7,859 nucleotides of DNA from Bacillota bacterium (GCA_023416175.1 JAEZIE010000099.1:1-7859), one strand, 5' to 3'. Shown: positions 1 through 5,537, numbered from the stretch's first letter. Numbers and translations: made by a program. Notes: generated by a model from the sequence alone, not told the origin.

Positions 1-1030
1 GCTCGGCGGCCGGCTGTTCTGCGCCTTCGGCAGAATTTGCTTCGGCCTGGGCGGATTCTTTTACGGCGTCTTCCTCGGCTTGCTTCTGCTCCTGATACGC
101 TTTGGGATCCAATGCAATCTTGAACGCGGTGATCGCCACTTCAAGCATCTCTTCGTCCGGCTCTACTGTGGTGATGTGCTGGAGCGCCATGCCCGGCGCG
201 CGCACGATGCGAGCAAGCAGGCTTTCCGATCTTCCGCCAAAGCGCAGCGCCTCGTAGGAGATGCCCGCGACCACGGGCAGGAACAGAATGCGGGAGAACA
301 GCCTGAGCCAGAAGTTCGCGTTAAAACCTACCACGGCAAAGAACAGAATGCTGATAGCCATGACAAGGAACAGGTAATTCGTGCCGCAGCGAGGATGCAG
401 GCGGGAATACTGTATTGCGCTTTCCGGCGTTAACTCCGCGCCGTGCTCATAGCAGGCGATGGTCTTATGCTCTGCCCCGTGATACATGAACAGGCGCTTG
501 GTTTCCTTCAACCTGCTGATGGCAAACAAGTACCCTAAGAATATAGCCAGCCGAACAAACCCTTCCGTAATGCTCTTCCAGATGGTCGCGCCTTGATAGC
601 CCCTTAGTATCAGGCCGCTCAAAAACGTGGGCAGCATGAAAAACAGGCCGACCGCCAGCAGGACGGCGAGTACCACCGCGATATCCACCACAATTTTATC
701 CACCGGCCTTCCGGTGACGCGAGAGAGCCACTTCTCAAACTTGGAGGGCTCCTCCGTGATTTCTTCCCCGTACAGCTCCGCAGAGCGGGTGATGGTGCGC
801 ATGCCGGTGGTCAGCGAGTCGATAAATATGACCACGCCACGCACGATAGGCCAGCCTAAGAAAGTGCCCTTTTTCGCTTTGTTTTCCTGCGGGGTATATT
901 CGGTAGCGATGCTTCCGTCCGCCCGGCGTACCGCAAGTGCAATGCCGGTAGGAGCCTTCATCATGACCCCTTCCATCACCGCCTGCCCGCCGATGGAGCA
1001 GATCTTCGCTTCTTCGTTTTGTTTTTTCAT
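1..1030 (-). CDS. yqhQ: DUF1385 / YqhQ family membrane protein, C-terminus cut by window edge
   Basis: This frame stays open from ATG 1030 to the left edge, giving about 343 residues without a stop. The family marks are a near-N-terminal GGQAVMEGVMM (residues 14-24), YHGAEHKTI (about 183-191) and HPRCGT (about 212-217). Hydrophobic segments lie near residues 113-141, 157-172, 219-236 and 243-257, so it is an integral membrane protein. The C-terminal tail is Glu/Ala-rich and acidic. Family members are roughly 300-330 residues, so little is likely missing. The start is supported by AGGAG six bases upstream of ATG. The biochemical role of DUF1385 is not known. In many Clostridia it sits between rpmE and prmC/prfA, and here it follows rho and rpmE on the same strand. 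It has its own promoter, and terminator hairpins separate it from rpmE. Family call is firm; function is open. Confidence 0.95.
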   Translation of the reverse strand, partial: MKKQNEEAKICSIGGQAVMEGVMMKAPTGIALAVRRADGSIATEYTPQENKAKKGTFLGWPIVRGVVIFIDSLTTGMRTITRSAELYGEEITEEPSKFEKWLSRVTGRPVDKIVVDIAVVLAVLLAVGLFFMLPTFLSGLILRGYQGATIWKSITEGFVRLAIFLGYLFAISRLKETKRLFMYHGAEHKTIACYEHGAELTPESAIQYSRLHPRCGTNYLFLVMAISILFFAVVGFNANFWLRLFSRILFLPVVAGISYEALRFGGRSESLLARIVRAPGMALQHITTVEPDEEMLEVAITAFKIALDPKAYQEQKQAEEDAVKESAQAEANSAEGAEQPAAE

Positions 1031-1075
1031 ATTTTTCTCCTGTTCAAGCGCGCGATCATGCGCGCCTATCTATTT

Positions 1076-1105
1076 ATTATAACACAGGAGCGCCGCCTCT
1101 GTCAT
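1076..1105 (-). promoter_or_regulatory. Sigma-A type promoter for the DUF1385 gene
   Basis: On the minus strand ATGACA (1105-1100) is separated by 18 bp from TATAAT (1081-1076). A TG one base before the -10 makes it an extended -10. Transcription would start near 1069 and leave a leader of about 40 nt. That leader holds a GC-only stem, GCGCGC at 1048-1053 paired with 1060-1065, just ahead of the ribosome binding site. Both boxes match consensus well. Confidence 0.7.
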
Positions 1106-1136
1106 TTTAGCGGGCATGTAATTGCCGGACTATACC

Positions 1137-1163
1137 AAAAAACCTTCCGCATCGGAAGGCTCC
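1137..1163 (-). terminator. Intrinsic terminator hairpin, distal copy
   Basis: Read on the minus strand, a 7-bp perfect stem (CCTTCCG at 1143-1149 against CGGAAGG at 1153-1159) with a 3-nt loop is followed by six T (1142-1137). This is a classic rho-independent terminator. It could end the rpmE transcript before the DUF1385 promoter. Its sequence is almost the same as the hairpin at 1339-1357. Confidence 0.6.
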
Positions 1164-1361
1164 AGACTATCGATACCCTTGGGGATTCGGGGGCCGCAGC
1201 CCTGAAGCTTCCAACCGCCGAAAAGCGACACGCGCGGTGGTGGCGGAAAGCCTTGCGCATTGCAGGAACGTTGTGCCCGTGCCGTAGACAGGTTGTAAGT
1301 CGAAAAAGTGCCGCCAGGCAATTTTTCGACAACTAAAAGCCTTCCTCATCGGAAGGCTCCA
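1143..1361. repeat. Hairpin-bracketed repeat segment between rpmE and the DUF1385 gene
   Basis: Two 22-bp direct copies, 1143-1164 and 1340-1361, differ at one base. Each contains the hairpin CCTTCC...GGAAGG. Between them lies about 175 bp of strongly structured, non-coding-looking DNA. It includes the long inverted repeat GTCGAAAAA (1299-1307) / TTTTTCGAC (1322-1330), with an inner TGCC/GGCA-type extension. TGCAGGAACG at 1261-1270 is inverted perfectly at 1370-1379, just outside. Short minus-strand reading frames across it lack good ribosome sites and any domain I recognise. The arrangement could be a mobile or interspersed repeat that carried a terminator copy, or a duplicated terminator. 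That interpretation is inference; the repeats themselves are visible. Confidence 0.55.
1335..1361 (-). terminator. Intrinsic terminator-like hairpin downstream of rpmE, proximal copy
   Basis: On the minus strand GCCTTCC (1357-1351) pairs with GGAAGGC (1345-1339) across a 5-nt loop and is followed by TTTTA. It lies about 40 nt past the rpmE stop. A further 6-bp hairpin (TGCAGC/GCTGCA, around 1376-1392) sits between it and the rpmE stop. The T tract is short, so termination may be partial. Confidence 0.5.
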
Positions 1362-1396
1362 TAGCTTTGCGTTCCTGCAGCGGAAGGCTGCAAATC

Positions 1397-1594
1397 TTAC
1401 ATTCCGTAACGCTTCTTGAAACGGTCTACGCGGCCGCCGCTGTCTACCAGCTTCTGCCTGCCGGTATAGAAGGGGTGGCACTTGGAGCAAATTTCCACCT
1501 TAAGCTCGCCCTTTACGGAGCCGGTCGTGAACGTTTCGCCACAAGCGCAACGGACGACGGATTCACCATAGCCGGGATGTATATCCTTCTTCAT
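1397..1594 (-). CDS. rpmE: Large ribosomal subunit protein bL31, zinc-binding form
   Basis: The 65-residue product begins MKKDIHPGYG and contains PFYTGRQKLVDSGGRVDRFKKRY, the standard end of bacterial L31. Cys16, Cys18, Cys36 and Cys39 form the zinc site, so this is the C+ type rather than the zinc-independent RpmE2. It binds the central protuberance of the 50S subunit and helps bridge to the 30S subunit. ATG at 1594 is chosen because GGGTGA lies seven bases upstream; a TTG six bases earlier would be too close to that site. It is read in the same direction as rho, downstream of the rho terminator, and has its own promoter. The rho-rpmE pairing is common in Firmicutes. Confidence 0.97.
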   Translation of the reverse strand: MKKDIHPGYGESVVRCACGETFTTGSVKGELKVEICSKCHPFYTGRQKLVDSGGRVDRFKKRYGM

Positions 1595-1642
1595 TGTCAA
1601 TTCACCCTTTCCGGTTCAACCTTTTGTAACCGATTATCTACA

Positions 1643-1666
1643 GCGGCGCTTAAGCGGTCACGCCGC
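1643..1666 (-). promoter_or_regulatory. Stem-loop in the rpmE leader
   Basis: In the transcript from the 1686-1715 promoter, GCGGCG (1666-1661) pairs with CGCCGC (1648-1643). The enclosed CGCTTAAGCG palindrome gives a competing fold. It lies roughly 50 nt upstream of the rpmE start. Autogenous L31 leaders are known in several bacterial groups, so a translational operator is possible, but I cannot match it to a described family. Confidence 0.35.
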
Positions 1667-1685
1667 AGAATGCGTCAGCCTAAGT

Positions 1686-1715
1686 ATTATATAACAGCAC
1701 GGCGGAAGAATGCAA
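1686..1715 (-). promoter_or_regulatory. Sigma-A type promoter for rpmE
   Basis: Minus strand: TTGCAT (1715-1710), 18-bp spacer, TATAAT (1691-1686). The expected start near 1679 gives a leader of about 85 nt. The promoter lies between the rho terminator and rpmE, so rpmE can be expressed independently of rho. Confidence 0.6.
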
Positions 1716-1738
1716 TGGGTTTTGTTTGAAATTCATTG

Positions 1739-1782
1739 AAAAAAGCGGGGGCAACCGGCTTATTTCTTCCGCTTGCCCCCGC
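1739..1782 (-). terminator. rho: Intrinsic terminator of rho
   Basis: A perfect 10-bp stem, TTGCCCCCGC (1773-1782) with GCGGGGGCAA (1745-1754), is followed on the minus strand by six T (1744-1739). It begins about 15 nt past the rho stop codon. The very stable stem and T tract make this a strong rho-independent terminator, which fits a gene whose product is itself a termination factor. Confidence 0.85.
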
Positions 1783-1796
1783 ATTTTCAGTTGATA

Positions 1797-3806
1797 TTAC
1801 TTGCCAAAGCGTGAGGAGGTGGTGTAGCCGTCCTTTTCGTAGATGCTCAGCCATTCCTTGAGGCGGCTGAGGAACTCCTCGTTTGTGTGTGTCTTTTCCA
1901 GCATGTTGATAAACTGCTCCGTCACATCCGCCGGGTTTCCGCCGGACAGTACGCGGCGCATAGTGAACACGCCTTCCAGTTCGGCTTTACTAAGCAGCAG
2001 CTCTTCGCGGCGCGTACCGGATTTGTAGATATCAATAGCCGGGAAAATTCGCTTTTCGGACAGTTTGCGGTCCAAGTGAATTTCCATATTGCCGGTGCCT
2101 TTGAACTCTTCAAATATGATATCGTCCATGCGGCTGCCGGTTTCCACAAGGGCTGTCGCAATAACGGTGAGACTGCCGCCATTTTCAATGTTGCGGGCCG
2201 CGCCGAAAAAGCGTTTGGGCTTGTGCAGCGCGCCGGGATCCAAGCCGCCCGAAAGCGTTCTTCCTGTGGGCGGGATGGAAAGGTTGTAGGCGCGCGCCAA
2301 ACGGGTCAGGCTATCCATCAATATGATGACGTCCTTGCCCATTTCCACAAGGCGCATGGCACGCTCGAGTACCATTTCCGCCACACGGGTGTGGTGCTCA
2401 GGCAGTTCATCAAACGTGGAAAAGAGCACTTCGCCTCTGATACTTCTTTGCATATCCGTCACTTCTTCCGGGCGCTCGTCGATGAGCAGCACCATCAGAT
2501 GTGCATCCGGATGGTTCTTTGCAATGCCGTTTGCAATATTCTTTAACAGCGTTGTCTTACCGGCCTTGGGCTGTGCCACGATCATACCGCGCTGTCCTTT
2601 GCCGATGGGCGCAATAAGGTCAATCAGGCGAATGGCGAGATTGTTCTGCCCCGGATATTCAAGGGTGAGCCTTTCATCGGGGTAAACGGGCACAAGCTCT
2701 TCAAACGGCCTGCGCGGGCCCATTTCTTCGGGCGTGACGCCGTTGATGGCAGTGATGTACAAAAGCGCAAGGAAACGCTCGCCCTCTTTGGAGGGACGGG
2801 TTTTACCGGTGACCATATCGCCGGTCTTTAAAGAGAAGCGCCTGATCTGCGCGATGGAAACATAGACGTCCCGGTTGCCGGGAAGGTAATTGTCCGAACG
2901 CAGGAAGCCGTAACCGTCGGGCAGGACTTCCAAAACGCCTTCGGCATCCCCGCAATCGCCGCCCTGCAGTAGCTCGGGGACGGCGGGATTGCTGGTGCCG
3001 TATTCCTTGTTGTAATACCCATCCTGACGGCGGTAGCCCTGGGCATCCCCCGCTTCCTGCTCCGGCGCGTAAGGCTGGGGTTGCTGGAAGCTTGAAGGCT
3101 GCGGAGGCTGTTGGAAGCCGGCGGGCTGCTGGTAACCGCCGGTGGGCTGATAACCACTTTGCTGCTGGTAACCTGCAGGCTGTTGCTGATAGGCGGGCTG
3201 CTGGTAAGCAGGCTGCTGCTGATAGGCGGGCTGCTGATAAGGAGCGCCCTGCTGTTGAAAATTATTGTTGTACGGCCGACGCTGCTGGTAATTCCCCTGC
3301 TGCTGTTGCTGCTGGTAACCGCCATAGGTACGGCGCGGTTGATAGCCGGTATCACCCTGCTGTTGTTGATAGCCGCCATACGTGCGGCGCGGCTGATAGG
3401 CTGCGTCGCCCTGCGTCTTTGCCTGATAACCGGGGGCAACATAGGCGGGCTTGCGAAACTCTTCCGGCTCGCGCGCGGGAGGGGTGAATGTTGCGGGCGC
3501 CTGGGGCGCTGCTGCCTGTTCTTCGGGGGCCGCGGCGGATACCGTGGCAGATACCACGGCGCTCCTTTGGCGGCGAGCCGGCGGACGAGCCTCCGCCTCC
3601 TCAACGTTGAGCATTAGGGGTTCGTCTTCATCCGGTTTTTCTTTAGAGAGCACCGGCTGTTCTTCTTCCTGAGAGCCCGGGTCGTCGCCGAGCAGCATAT
3701 CTATAAGTTCATTTTTGCGATACTTTGTTATAGATTTCACCCCGGCAAGCCTTGCAAGTTCTCTTAGATCAGCAAGGCTCTTTGTTTGTAGAGCTTCCTT
3801 ATTCAA
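1797..3806 (-). CDS. rho: Transcription termination factor Rho with long Gln/Tyr-rich insertion
   Basis: Hexameric RNA-dependent ATPase that ends transcription. Numbering is from TTG 3806 (669 residues; E. coli Rho has 419). Residues about 8-40 form the Rho_N SAP-like domain. Residues 45-280 are a disordered insertion, with acidic and Pro/Ala-rich parts and then a Gln/Tyr/Pro/Gly core at about 135-248. The cold-shock RNA-binding domain follows (DGYGFLRS near 297-304). The ATPase has Walker A AQPKAGKTT (411-419), catalytic Glu444 in LIDERPEE, Walker B Asp498 in IILMDS, the R-loop region, and the arginine finger Arg599 in SGTRREELL. Everything needed for activity is present. TTG is preferred because AAGGAG sits eight bases upstream and the protein then begins as other Rho proteins do. 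The in-frame ATG at 3824 has no ribosome site and would place that site inside the gene. Confidence 0.97.
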   Translation of the reverse strand: MNKEALQTKSLADLRELARLAGVKSITKYRKNELIDMLLGDDPGSQEEEQPVLSKEKPDEDEPLMLNVEEAEARPPARRQRSAVVSATVSAAAPEEQAAAPQAPATFTPPAREPEEFRKPAYVAPGYQAKTQGDAAYQPRRTYGGYQQQQGDTGYQPRRTYGGYQQQQQQGNYQQRRPYNNNFQQQGAPYQQPAYQQQPAYQQPAYQQQPAGYQQQSGYQPTGGYQQPAGFQQPPQPSSFQQPQPYAPEQEAGDAQGYRRQDGYYNKEYGTSNPAVPELLQGGDCGDAEGVLEVLPDGYGFLRSDNYLPGNRDVYVSIAQIRRFSLKTGDMVTGKTRPSKEGERFLALLYITAINGVTPEEMGPRRPFEELVPVYPDERLTLEYPGQNNLAIRLIDLIAPIGKGQRGMIVAQPKAGKTTLLKNIANGIAKNHPDAHLMVLLIDERPEEVTDMQRSIRGEVLFSTFDELPEHHTRVAEMVLERAMRLVEMGKDVIILMDSLTRLARAYNLSIPPTGRTLSGGLDPGALHKPKRFFGAARNIENGGSLTVIATALVETGSRMDDIIFEEFKGTGNMEIHLDRKLSEKRIFPAIDIYKSGTRREELLLSKAELEGVFTMRRVLSGGNPADVTEQFINMLEKTHTNEEFLSRLKEWLSIYEKDGYTTSSRFGK
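3063..3404. repeat. rho: Low-complexity coding repeat tract inside rho
   Basis: This DNA encodes 114 residues that include, by hand count, 39 Gln and 16 Tyr. Two near-perfect copies of the unit YQPRRTYGGYQQQQ are followed by a run of AYQQP / AYQQQP units and then looser GYQ/GFQ units. The plus strand shows it as CTG/TTG triplet runs (for example around 3296-3315 and 3358-3368). Such tracts can change length by slippage while keeping frame. Long open frames on the plus strand here are by-products of this composition. Confidence 0.85.
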
Positions 3807-4068
3807 CTCCACCTCTCCTTTCATAGACGTACGAAATTTTTATATGATCTGCGGCGCAGCAACAAGACGACATTGCGCACAGAAGATAACCCTGTGAAAT
3901 GGGCAAACACGTGTGCTTTTTTTTGCATGGACAATCGATGGTGATGCAATATAGGATACCCGAAAACCGGCTGCTTAAACCAAGCCTACACGGATTTAGG
4001 CAAGCGTTTGGTGTTTTACCCTAAGGGAAATTGCCAAAAAGATCAGCACGGAAGAGATAACTCCAGTT
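3807..4068 (-). promoter_or_regulatory. rho: Long 5' leader of rho
   Basis: From the predicted start of the 4075-4103 promoter, about 260 nt precede the rho TTG. Within it GCCTA (3985-3989) can pair with TAGGC (3997-4001), flanked by ACCAA/TTGGT arms. A35-codon frame (ATG 3928, stop 3821-3823) ends right at the rho ribosome site but has no ribosome site of its own. Rho in several bacteria represses its own leader; whether this one does so is inference. I see no tRNA or known riboswitch in it. Confidence 0.35.
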
Positions 4069-4074
4069 GTAATA

Positions 4075-4103
4075 ACTATAGAGTATGCGTATGGCATTGT
4101 CAA
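4075..4103 (-). promoter_or_regulatory. rho: Near-consensus sigma-A promoter for rho
   Basis: Minus strand: TTGACA (4103-4098), a spacer of exactly 17 bp, then TATAGT (4080-4075). This is the best -35/-10 pair in the window. An inverted repeat ATTGTC (4096-4101) / GACAAT (4111-4116) with 9 bp between its arms overlaps the -35 box and could be an operator, although 6-bp arms may be chance. Confidence 0.7.
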
Positions 4104-4194
4104 TAGCACAGACAATACGGGCTTTTTGAGAATCGGGCTATTTACGGGCGTTTTCTTTCGCGTCACAAAGAATTTACATAATCACCGTATAAAC

Positions 4195-4221
4195 GCGCAT
4201 ACGTGCGCATAGCATGCTATG
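4195..4221. repeat. Two adjoining short palindromes upstream of yabP
   Basis: GCGCA (4195-4199), a 4-base gap and TGCGC (4204-4208) form one inverted repeat. CATAGCATGCTATG (4208-4221) is a perfect 14-bp palindrome sharing one base with it. Both lie just outside the 163-bp palindrome. They could be protein binding sites for the divergent rho or yabP promoters; no matching regulator is recognisable. Confidence 0.5.
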
Positions 4222-4231
4222 ACAGGGGGTC

Positions 4232-4394
4232 TAGAGCAACTGACGAAAAGATAGCTAATGGATATGCGAGAGATTTTGCCGCCCCGCTAAGCCGAAGAAG
4301 CACCGCGTAGCAGCGCTACGCTGCGTGTATGAGGCAACGTGGGACGGCAAAAGATCCGCATAGACTAGGGCTATATTTTGAGAAAGTTGCTCTA
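4232..4394. mobile_element. 163-bp imperfect palindrome, candidate MITE with TA ends
   Basis: Two 80-base arms flank AGC at 4312-4314, exactly the midpoint. The outer ten bases match perfectly (TAGAGCAACT 4232-4241 / AGTTGCTCTA 4385-4394), as do TATGCG (4263-4268) / CGCATA (4357-4362), TTTTGCCG (4274-4281) / CGGCAAAA (4345-4352) and the apex GCGTAGC (4305-4311) / GCTACGC (4315-4321). Aligning one arm with the reverse complement of the other by hand gives about 55 of 80 matches, with a one-base shift in part. The outermost TA on both sides would fit the target duplication of IS630/mariner-type MITEs. It has no gene. If transcribed it would be a long hairpin in the yabP leader, so a structured RNA is the alternative. 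The palindrome is certain; the class is inferred. Confidence 0.6.
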
Positions 4395-4421
4395 CGCCCA
4401 TAACCAAAGGAGGAAAAGCAT

Positions 4422-4721
4422 ATGCCCGATTATCGGGAGCTGGATAGCGGGAAATCCCGCACGCGCACACATACCGTTCACATCGATAACCGGAGCCGCA
4501 CAAGCGTCACGGGCGTAAGCGACGTGGAAAGCTTTAACGAGCAGGAAATTATACTTGAAACCGAGGCGGGCGGCCTTAGGATAGAAGGCGAAGGGCTGCA
4601 TCTGTCCAAGCTGAATTTGGACGACGGGCAGGTGGTCATCGAGGGCGAGGTCGTCTCTATGGAATACGAGCCCGCCACGCCGGAACGCCGCCCCGGCCTG
4701 CTCTCCCGCATGTTCCGATGA
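4422..4721 (+). CDS. yabP: Sporulation protein YabP
   Basis: The 99-residue product shows the YabP core: IDNRSRTSVTGVSDVESFNE (21-40), a hydrophobic-alternating stretch after it, then GLHLSKLNLDDGQVVIEGEV (58-77), all typical of this small beta-rich family. Family knowledge: YabP is made during sporulation in Bacillus and Clostridia and is needed for normal spore morphogenesis together with YabQ; its biochemistry is unclear. The start is secure, with AAAGGAGG eight bases upstream of the ATG. The last four bases, ATGA, overlap the yabQ start, so the two are translationally coupled. The 163-bp palindrome ends 27 bases upstream. I find no clear promoter; a weak SigE-like pair (ACATAAT 4176-4182 and CATACG 4198-4203, 15 bp apart) is possible. 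Confidence 0.95.
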   Translation: MPDYRELDSGKSRTRTHTVHIDNRSRTSVTGVSDVESFNEQEIILETEAGGLRIEGEGLHLSKLNLDDGQVVIEGEVVSMEYEPATPERRPGLLSRMFR

Positions 4722-5026
4722 ACAACACCCTGCTCCAGCCTGCGGCCTTCCTTGCGCTTGCTTATGGCGGCATCGCCGCAGGAATTCTGTATGACGGATG
4801 TCGTCTGATCCGCCGCATATTCCGGGGGCGCTTTATGTGCACGCTGTGCGACGGATTATTTGTTTTGGGTACAACCGGGCTTCTTGCGATAAGTCTTCTC
4901 TACGCCACGGGGGGCGAGGTCCGCATATATTTACTGTTTGGATATATTTCTGGCTTTTTTTTAGAGCAATGGAGCCTAAGTTACCTTTTTTTTCGGTTGT
5001 TTCACTCTATACTTGCAAGAAGATGA
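4718..5026 (+). CDS. yabQ: Spore cortex biosynthesis membrane protein YabQ
   Basis: A 102-residue hydrophobic protein with three predicted membrane segments (about 8-27, 44-63 and 68-89). The conserved ILYDGCRLIRR follows the first segment, and GEVRIYLLFGYISGFFLE is the family's usual third-segment motif. In Bacillus subtilis YabQ acts in the mother cell and is required for cortex formation. The ATG overlaps the yabP stop as ATGA, so it relies on coupling and has little ribosome site of its own. Length is at the short end of the family. Assignment rests on motif, size and the yabP-yabQ-divIC order, which is characteristic of spore formers. Confidence 0.9.
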   Translation: MNNTLLQPAAFLALAYGGIAAGILYDGCRLIRRIFRGRFMCTLCDGLFVLGTTGLLAISLLYATGGEVRIYLLFGYISGFFLEQWSLSYLFFRLFHSILARR

Positions 5027-5027
5027 A

Positions 5028-5036
5028 TGCTATAAT
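5028..5036 (+). promoter_or_regulatory. Extended -10 promoter candidate upstream of divIC
   Basis: TGC followed by TATAAT starts two bases past the yabQ stop. No good -35 lies at 16-18 bp, so it would depend on the extended -10. It would let divIC and ppx be expressed in growth, apart from the sporulation genes upstream, with a leader of about 195 nt. That leader holds small hairpins (ATGCG/CGCAT at 5113-5127 and CCTGC/GCAGG at 5143-5163). Confidence 0.4.
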
Positions 5037-5237
5037 AAATACTATACTTGGAAAGATTTATATTCTTTCAGCGTAACTGCCATTGATCATTTCCAAATCC
5101 CTTGGGAAAGATATGCGTGAAGCGCATTTGGCCTACAGAAAACCTGCTGATCAATTGGGCAGGACATTTGTTTGTGGCGGAAGTAATGCTAAACTCGCGC
5201 GCAATTGTTTCGATATACAAAAGCGAGGGTGATCGCT

Positions 5238-5537
5238 ATGAAGAAAGCGAAACGCAGTGCATTGTTGCGGCCGCAGCATATCCTGCTGGGGTGTTGTTTG
5301 GTGCTGCTTGGGCTGGTTTTTGTATATGTTTCCCAGAGCGCCAAGCTTTCGCAAATTGAAAAGGAAAAAGCGCAGCTCAATCAAGACTATCAAGCCATGC
5401 TGCTCGAAGAGCAGCGTTTGAACGGCATGCTGGGTTATGTGCAAACCGATGAATATATGATGCAATATGCGCGTGAGAAGCTGGGCTACGTAAGCCCCGA
5501 CGATTATAAATTTTACAGGGAAACGCCATTACAGTGA
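5238..5537 (+). CDS. divIC: Septum formation initiator DivIC / FtsB family protein
   Basis: A 99-residue bitopic membrane protein with a basic cytoplasmic N-terminus, one membrane helix (about 14-31), a heptad-like coiled coil (about 35-65), and the family's C-terminal pattern YMMQYAREKLGYVSPDDYKFY (73-93). DivIC works in the divisome with FtsL and DivIB (FtsQ) to activate septal peptidoglycan synthesis. The ATG at 5238 is chosen because GAGGGTGA lies five to six bases before it; an upstream in-frame ATG at 5205 has no ribosome site. That site sits in the loop of a small hairpin, AGCGA (5222-5226) / TCGCT (5233-5237), which abuts the start codon. The stop overlaps the next start as GTGA. DivIC beside yabP/yabQ is standard in Firmicutes. 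Confidence 0.93.
   Translation: MKKAKRSALLRPQHILLGCCLVLLGLVFVYVSQSAKLSQIEKEKAQLNQDYQAMLLEEQRLNGMLGYVQTDEYMMQYAREKLGYVSPDDYKFYRETPLQ

Noticed and set aside
1102..1490. Overlapping minus-strand frames (1102-1332, 1130-1321, 1167-1490) in the gap between rpmE and the DUF1385 gene.
   Set aside because: They run through terminator hairpins and partly over rpmE, lack ribosome sites, and have no domain. Repeated peptide bits in them come from the repeated hairpin DNA.
3111..3617. A 168-codon plus-strand frame very rich in Leu, Gly and Ile, looking like a membrane protein.
   Set aside because: It is antisense to the Gln/Tyr-rich part of rho; repeated codons there give Leu/Gly/Ile-like repeats on the other strand. 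No ribosome site and no family.
3903..3924. Plus-strand hairpin-like ACACGTGT followed by eight T, resembling a terminator.
   Set aside because: The stem is short with a mismatch, and no plus-strand gene lies upstream of it to terminate.
3938..4024. A 28-codon plus-strand frame from ATG 3938.
   Set aside because: Short, no ribosome site, no recognisable content, and antisense to the rho leader.
3996..4166. A 56-codon minus-strand frame from GTG 4166 encoding a basic N-terminus and a hydrophobic stretch, like a small membrane protein.
   Set aside because: It has no ribosome site, and the rho promoter (-35 TTGACA, -10 TATAGT) lies inside it, so its start would be upstream of the transcript. 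Its hydrophobic look fits T-rich promoter DNA.
4255..4601. Minus-strand frames at 4255-4503 and 4392-4601.
   Set aside because: They cross the large palindrome and are antisense to yabP, which has a clear ribosome site and family match.
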